A DNA stretch of 60,000 nt from Membranipora membranacea (GCA_914767715.1 OU612066.1:18266283-18326282); one strand, 5' to 3'; positions 24,901-36,754 are shown, counted from the first letter of the stretch. The notes: a model not told the origin generated them from the letters alone. Numbers and translations are program-made.

Positions 24901-26527
24901 GGCCTCTCTCAGCTCTGATAAATACTTACACCATATTTTGAACACCCTCTCCTAAAACCATGATAAAAGTACAGAGGGTTTCATGGGAAATAGAAAGAAG
25001 CATCATTACTTGCCAACTATGGTCAGTCGTTTATAAGTGAAAATAATGAGCCATTGTAAAAAAATTGTTTGTCTACGGATATAATAGTTTGTTTATGTTG
25101 ATGTCCCTTACCCCTTGGCTTACCATCATGCATATTGGTTCTACTTGTTTAGGTTAGATCAAATTTGATTACATTAGGAGTTGTCCCCTTTAGCCCTCTT
25201 ACATGATGAAAGTGAGCAATTTGAAACGCAGGAAAATCAAGCGAACTTCATCTTAGTATATCCTTCATCACAGCGATTTTATATCAGAAATAAGAATACA
25301 TGATGATGAAAAACGGTAACGTAGCAGATCATCCCCTCCCTATTTTATTTTATTCATTGTTCATGTGTCAATGTCAGATGTTGTAAGCTTTTATAGGACA
25401 GCTCTAGCTTCATTTTTGACACTCGTTAACTGTATCACCGTCCCCATTCATGCAGAACATATTAATCTATGATGTTTCATTTTTAGGAACCGCTCACGAG
25501 GGAAAATCAGACTGTAAGAGGTGAAAAAAATTTCCAGCTCCGGTTTGACATCACAAGGCTCCATAATAATCTTTACAAACATTTATGAGAAACAGTACCT
25601 TGAGTACATGTGGAAATCCTTTCTTCACCAGTGCGTCAGCTTGAGATGCCAGGATGATCTGATACACCTCAAATGTCGTAAATGGTCGGCCTTTGCTGCC
25701 TATTATACGGGGTCAAGACAAGTATAAAATATAGAAAATTCAGCAAGCACGATCGATCGATGGGAATGAAGGTTAAAATTCGAATCCTTTCAAACATTTT
25801 CCAATTTCATATGATGGCAGAGCATACCACTCACTCAGTACCTTTAACTGTCCACAAGAACCAGCACACTAATAATTAGTTTCATATCGGAGAAGTAACA
25901 CTCTCTCCCGAACAATCTCGAAAGTAAACACACATGTTCAGTTTCACATACCTTTCTCCTGTTCAGTAGGTTCTATGAATGTGGTCTCTTCCGTTTGTAG
26001 TTGCCTTTGACTCTCCCTCTGTGACTGTACCTGGACAGTTTGTTGGGTTAGCTTCCTGCCCGCCACAGGGACCCCACCAATTCCTGTGGCTATGCAGTTA
26101 TCGAAATTCAACTCAAAATCTGCAGTTTCGATGTAATCCTGAATAAAGTCATTGGAGCATAATTATATAAAAAATCCTGAATTAATGCATAATTTCATAA
26201 AATGCAGTTAAAACGCAACAAAATTGAATCTGATTTATCTGTAAATTATTTCATTCAATTTCATATAGGCCACCAAGGAGTTAGATTCCTCACTTACCAT
26301 TAAGCAGCCTGCATCAAGTACAAGACCATTGAAATCTAGATTTGTAAACTACTGGCCTTGCGCACACTCAACTAGAGATATGTATTATATTGCAGGGAGA
26401 CTGAGTGCTTTACTTCATAAAAGCTTCTACCACTCACCTCAGCATGTTGCTGACATCCTTTGCAATAATAAAGTCCATTCTTGCAGTGAAACTCCTCACC
26501 CCCACAATTTTTACATTCTTGTCCCAT
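18939..26527 (-). CDS. TAF1B: TAF1B / Rrn7-like RNA polymerase I initiation factor subunit
   Basis: TAF1B belongs to the SL1/TIF-IB complex that brings RNA polymerase I to rDNA promoters in the nucleolus; it is the TFIIB-like member. Fifteen exons join in phase, from 5' to 3' on the minus strand: 26438-26527, 25952-26138, 25599-25699, 24851-24951, 24245-24311, 23960-24007, 23619-23740, 23159-23258, 22737-22872, 22103-22277, 21767-21895, 21185-21269, 20489-20797, 19865-19981, 18939-19130, giving 652 residues (human 588). The N-terminus has the zinc ribbon C5-x2-C8 and C22-x2-C25. Cyclin-like repeats follow (WCKYLSELREAF; LLGLLYLAIAITNPAYTIGDLRRWIQDG; LPDDMH; LNLP). Residues 448-550 (exon 13) start with a Ser/Thr/Gln-rich stretch and end in SILYVMNHRKFCKRH, matching the conserved C-terminal block. 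An acceptor lies one base before the ATG, so a 5' UTR exon is likely. Family call strong; the exact ends of some exons are by eye. Confidence 0.88.
19206..19280 (+). repeat. AT-rich minisatellite (ACATATTATAAT units)
   Basis: About five tandem 12- to 13-base units of ACATATTATAAT, bordered by ATTTATAATAC on the left and its complement ATTATAAAT on the right. The flanks CACTGATTTATAAT and ATTATAAATCAGTG make the whole array a palindrome. It lies in the last intron of TAF1B. Confidence 0.85.
19611..19850. mobile_element. Small foldback element in the last TAF1B intron
   Basis: The left arm (19611-19700) and right arm (19773-19850) are imperfect reverse complements: CAGGCAGTTACTTATGATAA on the left answers TTATCATAAGTAACTGCCTG on the right, and TATGTCAGATTTG answers CAAATCTGACATA. 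A unique interior of about 70 bases separates them. The size and shape fit a non-autonomous MITE. A plus-strand open frame running over it is a by-product. Confidence 0.85.
24694..24804 (+). mobile_element. Short deletion copy of a dispersed element
   Basis: This 110-base stretch matches the reverse complement of both ends of the element at 30434-30812 but lacks its interior of about 260 bases. The join is at a single GCAAAATTG (24738-24746); the long copy has this 9-mer at both sides of its interior. The copy sits in the TAF1B intron between exons 4 and 5, about 45 bases from the donor of exon 4. Confidence 0.8.
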
Positions 26528-26554
26528 CCTGTGGAGCACTACAATATTAGTCAA

Positions 26555-26942
26555 TTTTGTCTATAATCATGAGCAACGTATAACACAAGAAGGTCACTGT
26601 TTAAGTTTCATTTGGAACATTAAAACTCTTGCTGAATTTTGTACTTAAGCCTACAGCGCCTCTGACATGTGATCACCCTACAACGAAATGATTTAATTTT
26701 TTTTAAATTCGGCTCTCTTTGACTGTATTTCATAATTAAAAAATAATGCCTGCAAATAGCCATCCATTGTAATAACAGTCAGCAGATATTCTTATTTCAC
26801 ATGAAACGGTTGGTTTTATTTCCTACAAAATCGTTGTTTATACAATGATTAGGCCTAGGCTTTTCCTCGGTTTGTGTCTATATTATCATCAAGGAGCGTA
26901 AATGATGGGCCCAGCTGGCACTGTCCTGTGGTCCAACAGAAA

Positions 26943-26977
<35 letters not shown>

Positions 26978-27150
26978 ATTACCAAAACAAAACCATTGTT
27001 ATCATTAGAGTTCATCTGGAGCAACACAGTAAGCCCTTATTATCTCCATAACCACAAATGAAACAAGAATAGTAGGGCCTTGGAGATAAAAGCATAAGGC
27101 TAGAACTACCAAGAGATCAAGACACCAATATCGGAGTACACAAAGGAAAC
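26555..27150. other. TAF1B 5' flank with (TA)n tract
   Basis: The probable TAF1B promoter or 5' UTR exon should lie here on the minus strand, but no TATA box can be assigned. A pure TA run is at about 26946-26974. No coding exon is seen. Confidence 0.35.
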
Positions 27151-27152
27151 AC

Positions 27153-27251
27153 TTCAGTTCGTCCCTGTTTTCAGTTCGTCCCTGTTTTTGTTTCGTCCCT
27201 TGTTGGTTCGCCCTTTATTCAGTTCGTTCTAGTTTTCAGTTCGTCCCTGTC
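27153..27251 (+). repeat. Array of TTCAGTTCGTCCCTGTTT units, left side
   Basis: About five imperfect 17- to 19-base units (GTTCGTCCCTG core; variants GTTTCGTCCCTTG and GTTCGTTCTAG) lie head to tail. The same core in inverted orientation is found at 28867-28930, on the other side of the reverse-transcriptase pseudogene. Confidence 0.8.
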
Positions 27252-27344
27252 GTCATGCAGTGTCAAGGTTACATTTTGAGTGAGCCCAAGCCAGAGACAT
27301 CGATACAAGCTCCCTATTTCTATGGCCCAAGCATGGGCCTCTGT

Positions 27345-27375
27345 AGCCTGTCTTAAAAGCTTGTTAAGACAGGCA
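27345..27375. repeat. Hairpin, AGCCTGTCTT family
   Basis: GCCTGTCTTAA pairs with TTAAGACAGGC around AAGCTTG. It shares its arm with hairpins at 10808-10850 and 52914-52997. Here it lies at the 3' end of the first reverse-transcriptase pseudogene. Confidence 0.65.
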
Positions 27376-28850
27376 GACAGTATCGACCACCCATATGCTG
27401 GACATTGGCAAAGTAAAGACAAGTAAGTCCCATGGGCCCAAGTTGTTTGTAGGCTTTCACACCAAGGTTGGTGGACTGTGGCGGTATGGTTCTCTTTATG
27501 AAGCCTAGTGTTGTAGAGGCTTTGCTGGTAATGTGCTCAATATGAGAGTTCCATTTCAGATCTTCTTGTACTTTTACTCCTAGGTATTTGATGGTGTCAA
27601 CCTTGGGGATGACTTCCTGGTGTAGTTGGTAGGAGGGGGGCTCTGTCTTTGTGCGTTTTCTACTGAAACGCCCAAACTCACATTTGGAGGGGTGGAACTC
27701 CATGTTCCAGTCGAGTTCCCATTTCTCCAGCTTGCGCAGATCTTCCTTGAGCTGGTGTGACTTATCAGCCGTGGCATATATGATTGTGTCATCTGCGAAA
27801 AGTCTTACATGGGATGTAACTGAGCTAGGAAGATCGTTTATGTAAAGCAGGAAGAGGGATTGGCCAATGACAGAGTCCTGTGGTACACCAGAGGTCACAG
27901 CACATAGATCAGATGAGACTCCTTGCAATGTGACAGCTTGGGTTCGGTTTCTGAGGAAGGATGCAGTCCAGTTAGTGATTTGGTCGCTTATACCAGCAGA
28001 TTTAATCTTCTGGAGGCAGGCATGCATCAACTTCCTTTCCTGCATCAGGATCTTTCGAGATGTCCGATATCAATTCAACCAGCTGGGTTTCACAGCTCAG
28101 TTTAGCTCTGAATCCATGTTGTTGAGGGTGAAGCATTTTGTTGCCTTCTATGTACTTCATTATATGGCTGGTGACGATATGTTCCATCAATTTGCTTGCA
28201 ATGCATGTCAAGCTGAAAGGTCGATAGTTCTCTGGTCTGCTCCTGTCTCCCTTCTTGAAGATGGGTGTGACATTCGCATGTCTCCAGTCATCGGGGACAG
28301 AGCAGTACTGAGGTGACATGTTGAAGATGTTGCACAGTGGTCCAGCGAGCTCAGATGCTGCTTCTTTCAATACTCTGGCACTTATCCCGTCGTACCCGGA
28401 GGCTTTATTAGGGTTCAGGTTTGTCAGTAATTTCAGGACCCCTTCCCTAGCGATGGTAAGATGGGAGGTTTGATTGTTGTCCAGCTTGTGTTTTGGTTGA
28501 GTCAGCTGTGGAGAAGACAGACTGAAATTGGCAGTTTAGGGCATTGGCGATACCTTTTTTTGTCAGTGATGAGGCGGTGTTGGGCCTTCATAGCTGAGAT
28601 GGTGTTGCTATCACCACGTCTGTGCTTTATATATGTCCAGAATCGTTTATTGGTACTCTTTGTTTCTTTGTCTTGTTCTTCAAGTAGGTTGTGGACATAT
28701 TGTCGGTGTTCTTTCCGCATCAGATGTTGGACTTCCTTCTTGTATTCCTTGTATCTTTGCTCGGTGTTGACTTTGCCACTTCGTTTACGCAGATTGTCTC
28801 TCTTGATTTTGAAAATCGATGTATGAAAAATAAGGGAGCACAACTCCTAT
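27350..28850 (-). pseudogene. Non-LTR retrotransposon reverse transcriptase, decayed copy 1
   Basis: Read on the minus strand, the pieces are: a linker with KEYKKEVQHLMRKEHRQYVHNLL (28502-28843), then the RT fingers (28002-28370, with DDWRHANVTPIFKKGDRS, ENYRPFSLTCIASKLMEHI and HPQQHGFRAKLSCETQLVEL), then palm and thumb (27420-28045, with SGVPQDSVIGQSLFLLYIND, FADDTIIYA and KYLGVKVQEDLKWNSHIEHI). At least two frame changes break it. Between LISDISKDPDAGKEVDA and KLMHACLQKIKSAG a deletion removes the palm A motif (normally around DFSKAFD), so it cannot be active. The FADD of motif C remains. No endonuclease domain is found upstream. The sequence is of the jockey/CR1 type; the exact clade is not assigned. 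Confidence 0.85.
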
Positions 28851-28866
28851 AACTGAGTTCAAGCAA

Positions 28867-28930
28867 ATATAGGGACGAACTGAGAAAAGACGAACACGTG
28901 CAGGGACGAAACAATAGTGGGGACGAAACG
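28867..28930 (-). repeat. Inverted GTTCGTCCCTG units, right side
   Basis: Three to four units AGGGACGAAC, CAGGGACGAAAC and GGGGACGAAACG read as the complement of the array at 27153-27251. Together the two arrays bracket reverse-transcriptase copy 1 within about 1.8 kb. Confidence 0.75.
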
Positions 28931-28949
28931 AATGGCATTTGTACACAAC

Positions 28950-29998
28950 ACCATCAGACTGTCAAAAGAGTACTCGCTGACACGGCCTTCAATATAAAGT
29001 TGAGCTCAGAAACACTATCCATTCGCTGGAGATGGTTTGTCCAGCGAACAGCCTTTTGCTGTACAGAATCAACTGCATTGATGCGTTTCTGAGCTTCTGG
29101 GGACCACACCTGACACATATTCCATAGTTGGACGCACAATCGTATTAAATGCAATCAATTTTGTCTTTCATTCGCAAAACTTAAGCATCTCCTCAACATG
29201 CCTAGTAGCTTGTTACCTTTACCTACAACATTATTGATATGGTCTTGAAATTTAAGTTTATAGTCAATTGTGACACTTAAATATTTAACGCTTTCACAAG
29301 GGGGAATTATTTGACCCTCTAAGTCTAAGCAGGAATGGTATCGAGGGGTGCTGCTACCAATCTCTATATGAGCACATTTAGACACATTGAATTCAATTCT
29401 CCATGTCTTGGACCAATTAACAAGTTTCTGAATGTCATCTTGAAATGTCTTAGCATCCTCATTACACTCGATGTTGTGGCATAAAAGAGTGTCATCAGCG
29501 TAGTCTAAAATCAGATTTTATTTCTTTTGTAATGTCATCAACATATATGAGAAACAGAAGTGGCCCCAAGACAGAGCCCTGCAGTACCCCTGAGGTGACT
29601 GCAAACTCCCGGGAGATAGCAGAGTTTACAGCTACCACAGAGCTTCTGTCCCTGGGCCGCTCCTCCACCAATCAACAATAATAATTGAAAAGGAATAATT
29701 GTGGAGTTTATTAATGAGCATTTGGTGACAGACTTTGTCGAAGGAAGGCTTTTTTAAAATCAAAAGATATCATGTTGTGATGAAGTTTCTCATTCATAGA
29801 TTTGGCAGAATTGTGGACCACATGAAGATGTTGGGTGGTGGTATTTGGTCCTTTTCTGAAGCCGTGTTGGCGTAGTGGTTTTACGTCTTTTTCTTCGATG
29901 AAGTCATAGGCATCTGGACATGCTTGTAACTCCAGATGCCTATGGATGAAGTCCCATATCTGCGATGTTGTTATGATATGCTCAAGAATTTTCCCAAG
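28950..29998 (-). pseudogene. Non-LTR retrotransposon reverse transcriptase, decayed copy 2
   Basis: A second, different RT in the same orientation. From upstream: GKILEHIIT and HGFRKGPNTTTQHLHVVH, then palm A as SFDFKKAF, broken by a small insertion just before the next Asp; then a shifted frame with HQMLINKLHNYSFS; SGVLQGSVLGPLLFLIYVDD; a second frame break; YADD (motif C) with TLLCHNIE; WSKTWRIEFNVSKCAHIE; VKYLSVTIDYKLKFQDHINN; and a C-terminal VWSPEAQKRINAVDSVQQKAV-type block. The 5' end is cut near 29998, as is usual for target-primed insertions. It is unlike copy 1 and so comes from another family. Dead by frameshifts. Confidence 0.85.
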
Positions 29999-30433
29999 TA
30001 CACACGTTTAACTAATGGGCCTGACTCGTCAAACTTTTGCAGGGTGTATTGTCAACCATACTGTCCCTTGAATGTGACAAAAATGTATCACAAATATAAT
30101 TAAATTTAATACTTGAAACTTTAGAAAATGCCTGTTTCATGTGAGTGCCCTAGACCGAAAAGGTTATCTTAAATCATGTTGTCTTTACATACTGACTCTC
30201 GTGATCTGACTGGGCATGTAGATCACTGATAAACTAGGTTATCATTACCACAAAGCAGGTGTCGTAAGGCTAAGTATGCATCATGCGTGATTTGAATTTG
30301 CGCATGTGCAAGAACAATGAGTTTAGTTTGGGTTCTGATTGCAACTTTAGAAAGGGGAAATGGGATATCCCCTGCATAAACTGTCAATCAAAAGCAGCTA
30401 ATAATGACAAGAGAGGATAACTATTAAAAAATT

Positions 30434-30812
30434 TGGGGAGTATGTCACCAGAGCAGGTAGCCAATCAGATGGCTTCGGAATTCCGAGGCTCAATTTTGCC
30501 AGTCTGCGCATGTGCGAACTGTTGAGGCATACGTTCGTCTCTGCAGCATAGAGCTTGAACTAATTCACCTAGTCTGAGTACCAAAATTGGGAAAACAATG
30601 GAAACCCATATTTTGGAAATCTTTGGGCCTAAATGGAACACTGGTTTTGATATCTCATCACCTTGAACCCTGGGAGTTGCCTTTCTTGATGGAAGGCAGC
30701 GCCACCACTGCTGTGCTGCAGAGATAGACTATGTCACAAGGCTATCCTGCAAGCAGAATGCAATTTTGCAGAGATCAGCTCATGCCCAGAGCTGAGCATG
30801 CGCAGAATGTTG
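30434..30812 (-). mobile_element. Dispersed non-coding element, long copy
   Basis: Both ends match the short copy at 24694-24804 in reverse orientation (ACTCCC...GGTAGCCAATCAGATGGCTT at 30434-30475; AGAGCTGAGCATGCGCAGAAT near the right end). The 9-mer CAATTTTGC occurs at 30491-30499 and again at 30761-30769, bounding an interior absent from the short copy. No ORF of note. Likely a MITE or SINE-like family. Confidence 0.75.
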
Positions 30813-31099
30813 TCTTTATTATGTGGTGAACTTCTCAGGCTTTACCTGCATTGTTACAATTTAAAACTATTTACCTCAATTTCTATGAACTTTCAACTTT
30901 TATATTCATCCAATTAGATTGAGTCTCTCTGGTGACTGGAAAAGGTCAAGGTTGCATAACAGATTTTAGAAATTTTTAGTGTGATCTTTTTTATCTCAGA
31001 AGAACACTCTGTATAATGGCTGCATGATCATGATAGCCACTCCTGCATCATCACAACCTGTAGTTTAGCTGTGTGAATATACATTAAAAGACAACCAGA
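30813..31099. promoter_or_regulatory. Presumed AUP1 promoter and 5' UTR
   Basis: About 290 bases separate the dispersed element from the AUP1 start codon. No TATA box or other core element can be assigned with confidence, so this is a positional call only. Confidence 0.3.
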
Positions 31100-34000
31100 A
31101 TGGGTCCAACCCCTGATAAGAGTGAGATGGAGCTTTCAAAATTATTTGACAGTTCAAGGTGAGGAAAGATTTGCTACTGTACTAGTAAAGTTCTAGTACT
31201 AGGCTAGCTAGTCTGGTAACACATCAGTAGTTCAATAATTCATATATATATATATATATATTAGGATTTATACTGTTAATATATCATTTAATCATGTATG
31301 ATGAAGAACAGTGCCCCATATAATTTATAACTGTTGGATTCCAAGTAGTAGTGCGCTCATTCTTTATAGTAAGATAGGCTTTTGAAACATACATAACCAC
31401 TATATTATTATTCAATCAATCACTAATCCATGATGATGATTGCACTATATGTTTTCAAGAAAGGATGGTACAAATGCACACACATGAAATTGATGAGTCC
31501 AGTGAGCTTCAATCCATCCTTTTAGAATTTACGCTAATTGAATCCAAAAAAGCTGCGGTGAAATGTTGGTGTTGGGTGTAAGCAATGTGTAACTTTACCT
31601 GGCCTAAGAAGTTTGTAATGCTTGCCAAATGAGCCAAACATACGTCGATTCCAATGATCTATGTTTAGAATAGTTCTCTCTGTTGCAGGTTATCTGGTAA
31701 CTTCAAGGACACTGTTCTCATCTGCATATACTTTCCACTCGGGATCATACTTGCAGTTTTACGCTTATTTATGCTATTTCACATTTATGCCATGTCTAGC
31801 GTGCTCCCTGTTCATCTACCAGTCTTTAGGTGAGTTAAGTTTTCCTTCTCCATTTCCTTCACGCTGTGGTTGCCTTCTTCAGTTATAAGTCTGTCTTTGT
31901 TCTGCTACCATAGGCCCAAATTAAATATCTAACATCTAACATTCATGATGTGGTAGGGATAAGCAGTGACTTAATAGCTGATATACCTTTCAAGATTTCT
32001 TGTCCTTTTTTGAGCTCTTAATTACTTATAGTCAAGTCCTGGTGTTCCTCTCTAACAAAGGCATAAACATGTTAATATTTGAGACATACATTACAATAAT
32101 TTGTATCCTATTTGGATCGTAATGTATGCTACATAGACATACAATAACTGCAATGAAGTTGTATACATCAATCATTTTTGTCTCTTTTACAGAAACATAA
32201 TAAGGTTTATGCTACTTCTCTGTGGGCTGTCAGTCAAAGTTAAATCAGAAGAGCACCGTAACAATGATTGCCCTGTGATCACTTGTAATCACATATCACC
32301 AGCTGACAGGCTTATCCTATATCTCATACAACCCAATATTCTAGTAAGATTATCATTTTGCTCAATTTACACTGACAAATGAACCAAAGGTTGATGTAAA
32401 TATAATTTGTTAAAGGGTTTTTCACATATACACAAAATATTCCGAAGCAATAAGATATGTCAGTGAGTATCCAACATTGCAGCTGTCTTGTATTCCAGTG
32501 ATAGCAAATCAATATGTAAAACTGCCTCTTGATCTTCCTGGGAGTTCCAAGTAGAAGTTGAATTGTCAGAATGTCGGAAATATGTTATTAAATATCTAAG
32601 TCAGGAGAAGCACTTCCTCTTTTACCATAGTGATTGTCTTCAATTCATTTGATTTCTCTATTAAGCTATCTTATTGCTATCGTATTGAGATAATATCAAT
32701 ATCAAACTTCATATTTATTTTCAGGCTAATGAGTGGGGATATCCTCCTTTCCTGTCATGGTTGTTTGGAATGACAGATTTAGATGTTGAGGATTCAAGAG
32801 ATACATTCTTACAGAATGCTAAACGATTGTGCCAAGGTATGTAAAGCTGGCCAGTGTAACAGTCACTCAGTTTACTCTGTGTATGCCAAATGTCTTTCTT
32901 GTATTTAGCACTCGGACAACTACAGATTTTGAGAATCAGTAAGCACTTGCGAGTAGTCCCAACATTATCTTGGTTACTTGATCCATATGAAATTTCGATC
33001 GCTTCATTTTTCTTTATAAAACTTTTATATCTTCTTATTGTTATTTCTGTAATTTTTCCAGAGTCTGCTGTGCCTTTGTTCACCAGACCAGAAGGATCCT
33101 CAACCTCCGGTAAACGGGCTTTACTCAAATTTAGGTAAGGAGATTCTATCATATTTTATTTTCCTCAAAATCGGTTTTTGTTGATTGGGGATAATACCAA
33201 TGCCCAATCGTTATCAGTTAGTCTGATGCGCTTGAGCTCCTAAAGAAATGACCCACCAAGTTGTACAAAGTTAGCTTCATGTACCAAAATATAAATAGGC
33301 CATCGAGACTTCTTTGCTGTACCGCCACTACAGTGCAGATTGACCCTTGCCACAGCAGCGTGTGTAAAAAATTATCCAACACCTAAATTATCAAAACCTC
33401 ATCCATGTCACCTCAACATTATGGAAAGATGAATAACTTGACTTAATTCAGTTGGGTGTTGTGCTGCAACATTCTGGAAGAACTTAGTGATACATTAATA
33501 CAATGTTTATGCTGTTATGTTCTCTGTTTTATGTTGTAGTACATGGCAGTTTAGTATTTGTGATGAGGTACAGCCAGTGGTTATCTCAGCTAAAAGACCT
33601 ATGCCAATTAACTTGGTGAGTATTGAATTTGAAGCTTCCAGTCTAAGATCGGTTTGGACAAGTTTTAGCTTGGTCCTTCAGCATATTATCCTTTTGGTAA
33701 CAGGCACAGTAAAAATAGCTTAGCGGCTGCCTCTGGTTTTGGAGTTTCATTCAATTCACCACATTGAAAACTTATCAAATTATCTGCTTCATCGTATAGT
33801 CATATCAATCACTACCCAAAACTTTGGACATAGATTGATTATTCCCACAAATAGGCAGTCCAGCATACAGTCTGCCTCACATAGAGTATGAAAATACTAT
33901 AAATATCTATGAATTATTATGACATGCTTTCTTTGTAGACCACATTGAGGAGTACTGCTATGTCTGACTTGTTCTATTTCATTTATTCTCCATACACACT

Positions 34001-36754
34001 TTTCTCTGTTACGTAAGTGTATTATTTATCTCTGCTACTGCAAGTATGTGCAAAATGGCGAACATTTCCTCCCGTGACTCCTTGGGTTGGGTGATACTGG
34101 TTGAATTTGGTTGGCTTCATCATACAAGTTGATATGATGGTACAAGAAGACCAGATAAAAATATAGTTGGCTACGGTTTTACCAGTCATGACCTTAGTCT
34201 TTGCCAAAATGTCACCAGGACAGTGGCAGGTGGCTTACATATATTAAACATTAACTTCACAACATTGGTTTCTTAGATAAGCCACCATGAGCAGATAGGA
34301 TATAATTTAGGTATATGCAAAATCATTCTTTATTTTGTTTGGACGTGTTGTCTGACATTGTGTTGCATACTTGTAGATATTTACCAGTCATACATAGAGA
34401 AGAGGAAGAAACAGTTGAAGACTATTCTGAACGTGTCAGAAACAAGATGGCTGATGGTTTGGGTCTGACAGCCTCCAAACACAGTAGACATGACAAAAAT
34501 GATCTGATTAAAAAACTCAACTATAACCAAACATTGTGCGAAAACGGTGAGGATAACTACATGACCCCTCATGAGAATTTACAATACATCATTATTGAAT
34601 TGACAAATTAGGTTAACCGTGTTTGGTGTGCTAAAACTTTATTTATTGATTATGTCAGTCCTAAAATTGTCTCTTGGACTAATGAAAAATTTCACAAGGC
34701 ATAATATAATTATTTTTGCCTTATGTAAATGTAAGTATTTAAGCATTTCAGTAATTCAGAACTCTGACCACAATATTCTAACAGTTGAAATTTAAATTCA
34801 AATTCTCAATACAAACATGATACAATGGCATGCATTTTTCCTGAACCTAATTTCCTTAGCACTTCCGAGGCTTGCATCAACTATAACTCTAAATCATGAT
34901 CTGTGTTTTAACTGTAGAAGGAGAAGCAGTCCACTTGAGACCAGCACCAGCCCAGAGACAGACCAGTAATATTGTGGAGAGTCAGCCACTAAGACCTGAA
35001 CTGGAGAGTATGGTACAAAGCTGTAAGGCTGTCGTACCACAGGTACCTATACATGTGCTGCGTAAAGAAATACTCAAAACACAGGTCAGTTATAGTATCT
35101 GCATTCCTTAGGTAGTATTAGGTATAATCATAAACATTTAAAACTTGATAATTTTTAATACGTTTATGTGTATGTATGTCTATTGGTATGGTTGGTATGA
35201 TATCAACATGCAATCAGAGATGAATATACTTATGAATGATGCTGGTTGAGTTTCTAATCAGCCGTTAACTTGGGAATAACATGACTTTATCTTACGAACA
35301 GGTGTGTTCGTTGTTGATATTGATTGTTTGTACTAGGAGTTGTTCCCTCATTGAACATAAAATCAAAGAGCAAACAACTCCCAAATACAGAGTTATATAA
35401 TTTTGTTTTCCCAATCATTCTGAAATACTAGAGTGCTTAGTGTAACCAAGGAGTTTAGCTCTAACTCCTCGGTGTAACTGGGGAGCCAATATCAGTTATT
35501 ACACAATGATATATTGAACCATGAAGACTTTGTATCCTTTTTTTTATTCCCACACAGGACGTCGATGCAACATTGAGTAATATATTAGAGGGTAATATAG
35601 ACTATCAGCCTGAAGCAGAATCCACTGAGACACAATCACCTACTATATCATGTCTCTCTAGAAGCCAGTCTGCTGCTTCTAATGCTTCACAGGTGAGCTC
35701 TCACTAGCTGTAATATTAATAAATACATGTGAAAACTTACAAAGCTGCATTCAATTTTTTCATCAAGAAGTCAGTGGCATTGCAATCTTTCACACACATC
35801 ACAGGGTAGTGCTCTGATGATAATGTCGCATGTACATGCTTCCTACACACCATCATGTTATTTCAAAGCTGTGAGACAACTTGATCTTTCAAATTCAGCT
35901 TTTCTTATCAATTACATAAATGACCCAAAATTGTAGCCGTGAAATCTCTTAGATTGGTGCACATTTCTTGCTGAAATCTAGCTAGATTAATGAACCCTCC
36001 AGATTGTCATTATTTACTTGTCTTTCTCTTGACATGCAGGTCACGTGTGTTGTGCGGACACTACGTACTCATTTAAATTGGACACATTAGATATGGTTTA
36101 TCTGTCAACTTGGCTATAAACTTCTTGAATTCCCATGAGACACTTTGTCTAATTCCCAAATCCAAATGTTGGATTTGTCTCCACTTAAAAAGGGAATTAT
36201 GGTCTCATAAATGGCATGTTACTGAAATCTGTAGATCCTGCAATGATTCTTTTTGGAATAAGTTTGTCAGAGTTCTAGGGGCATTCACCGCAAACTGAAC
36301 CATTTATATTCTCAGAACTGATCGTTTCCCGATACCTGAATGGTCATTCAACTACAAATTTATCTATCAATTGATAAACCTTTTGGTATAGAATTTGCTT
36401 CCATCAATACAGTTATGAAATACTTCAACAGAAGAGCAATCTTCTAAGAAGTATTTAGCTGTCCACAATAAACCCTTACTGGAAGATTACCTAGTGAGTC
36501 TGGCTTGTAGTTTGTATTTATTAAACTGTCAATTCAATTTTCAGGTATCTTCAACCAACAGTGTAAAAGCATCAACAAGTGGCACCCAGCTTCAGACTTA
36601 CGCCGCTGTCCAGTTTGCCAAGCGTTCAGATCAAAGACACATGTCGCTATCTGAGAGAAAACAAGCCATGTTACAAGAGGCACGACTACGATACATAGAG
36701 AAACATCAACTTCCCATAACACTTGAGCAAATAGAGTCAGGACGATTCTCATAA
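31100..36754 (+). CDS. AUP1: Ancient ubiquitous protein 1 (AUP1), ERAD and lipid-droplet factor
   Basis: AUP1 is a monotopic ER/lipid-droplet protein that recruits the E2 enzyme UBE2G2 for ER-associated degradation. Eleven exons join in phase: 31100-31158, 31689-31829, 32193-32343, 32725-32836, 33062-33134, 33540-33615, 33939-34012, 34377-34546, 34918-35084, 35558-35692, 36545-36754, giving 455 residues, close to the vertebrate length. Order: an N-terminal hydrophobic hairpin (about 25-50, TVLICIYFPLGIILAVLRLF), an acyltransferase-like domain with the HX4D motif at H100-D105 (NHISPAD), PLFTRPEGSSTSGKRALLKF in the place of the family's PEE block, a CUE ubiquitin-binding domain at about 312-356 (PELESMVQSCKAVVPQVP...VDATLSNILEG), and a C-terminal UBE2G2-binding helix at about 420-440 (SLSERKQAMLQEARLRYIEK). 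The start is the first ATG in the first exon. Identification rests on the full domain order. Confidence 0.93.

Noticed and set aside
26941-26975. TA dinucleotide run
   Set aside because: Ordinary microsatellite; a similar shorter one is near 31241. No further meaning assigned.
27867-28316. Plus-strand open frame of 149 codons
   Set aside because: Antisense to the reverse-transcriptase pseudogene, whose minus-strand motifs are clear.
28461-28826. Plus-strand open frame of 121 codons
   Set aside because: Antisense to the linker part of the same pseudogene.
29909-29944. Hairpin AGGCATCTGG / CCAGATGCCT
   Set aside because: It lies in the coding part of RT copy 2 and is probably chance complementarity in a decayed gene.
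32721-33152. Minus-strand frame of 143 codons
   Set aside because: It is antisense to AUP1 exons and introns, which join in phase on the plus strand.
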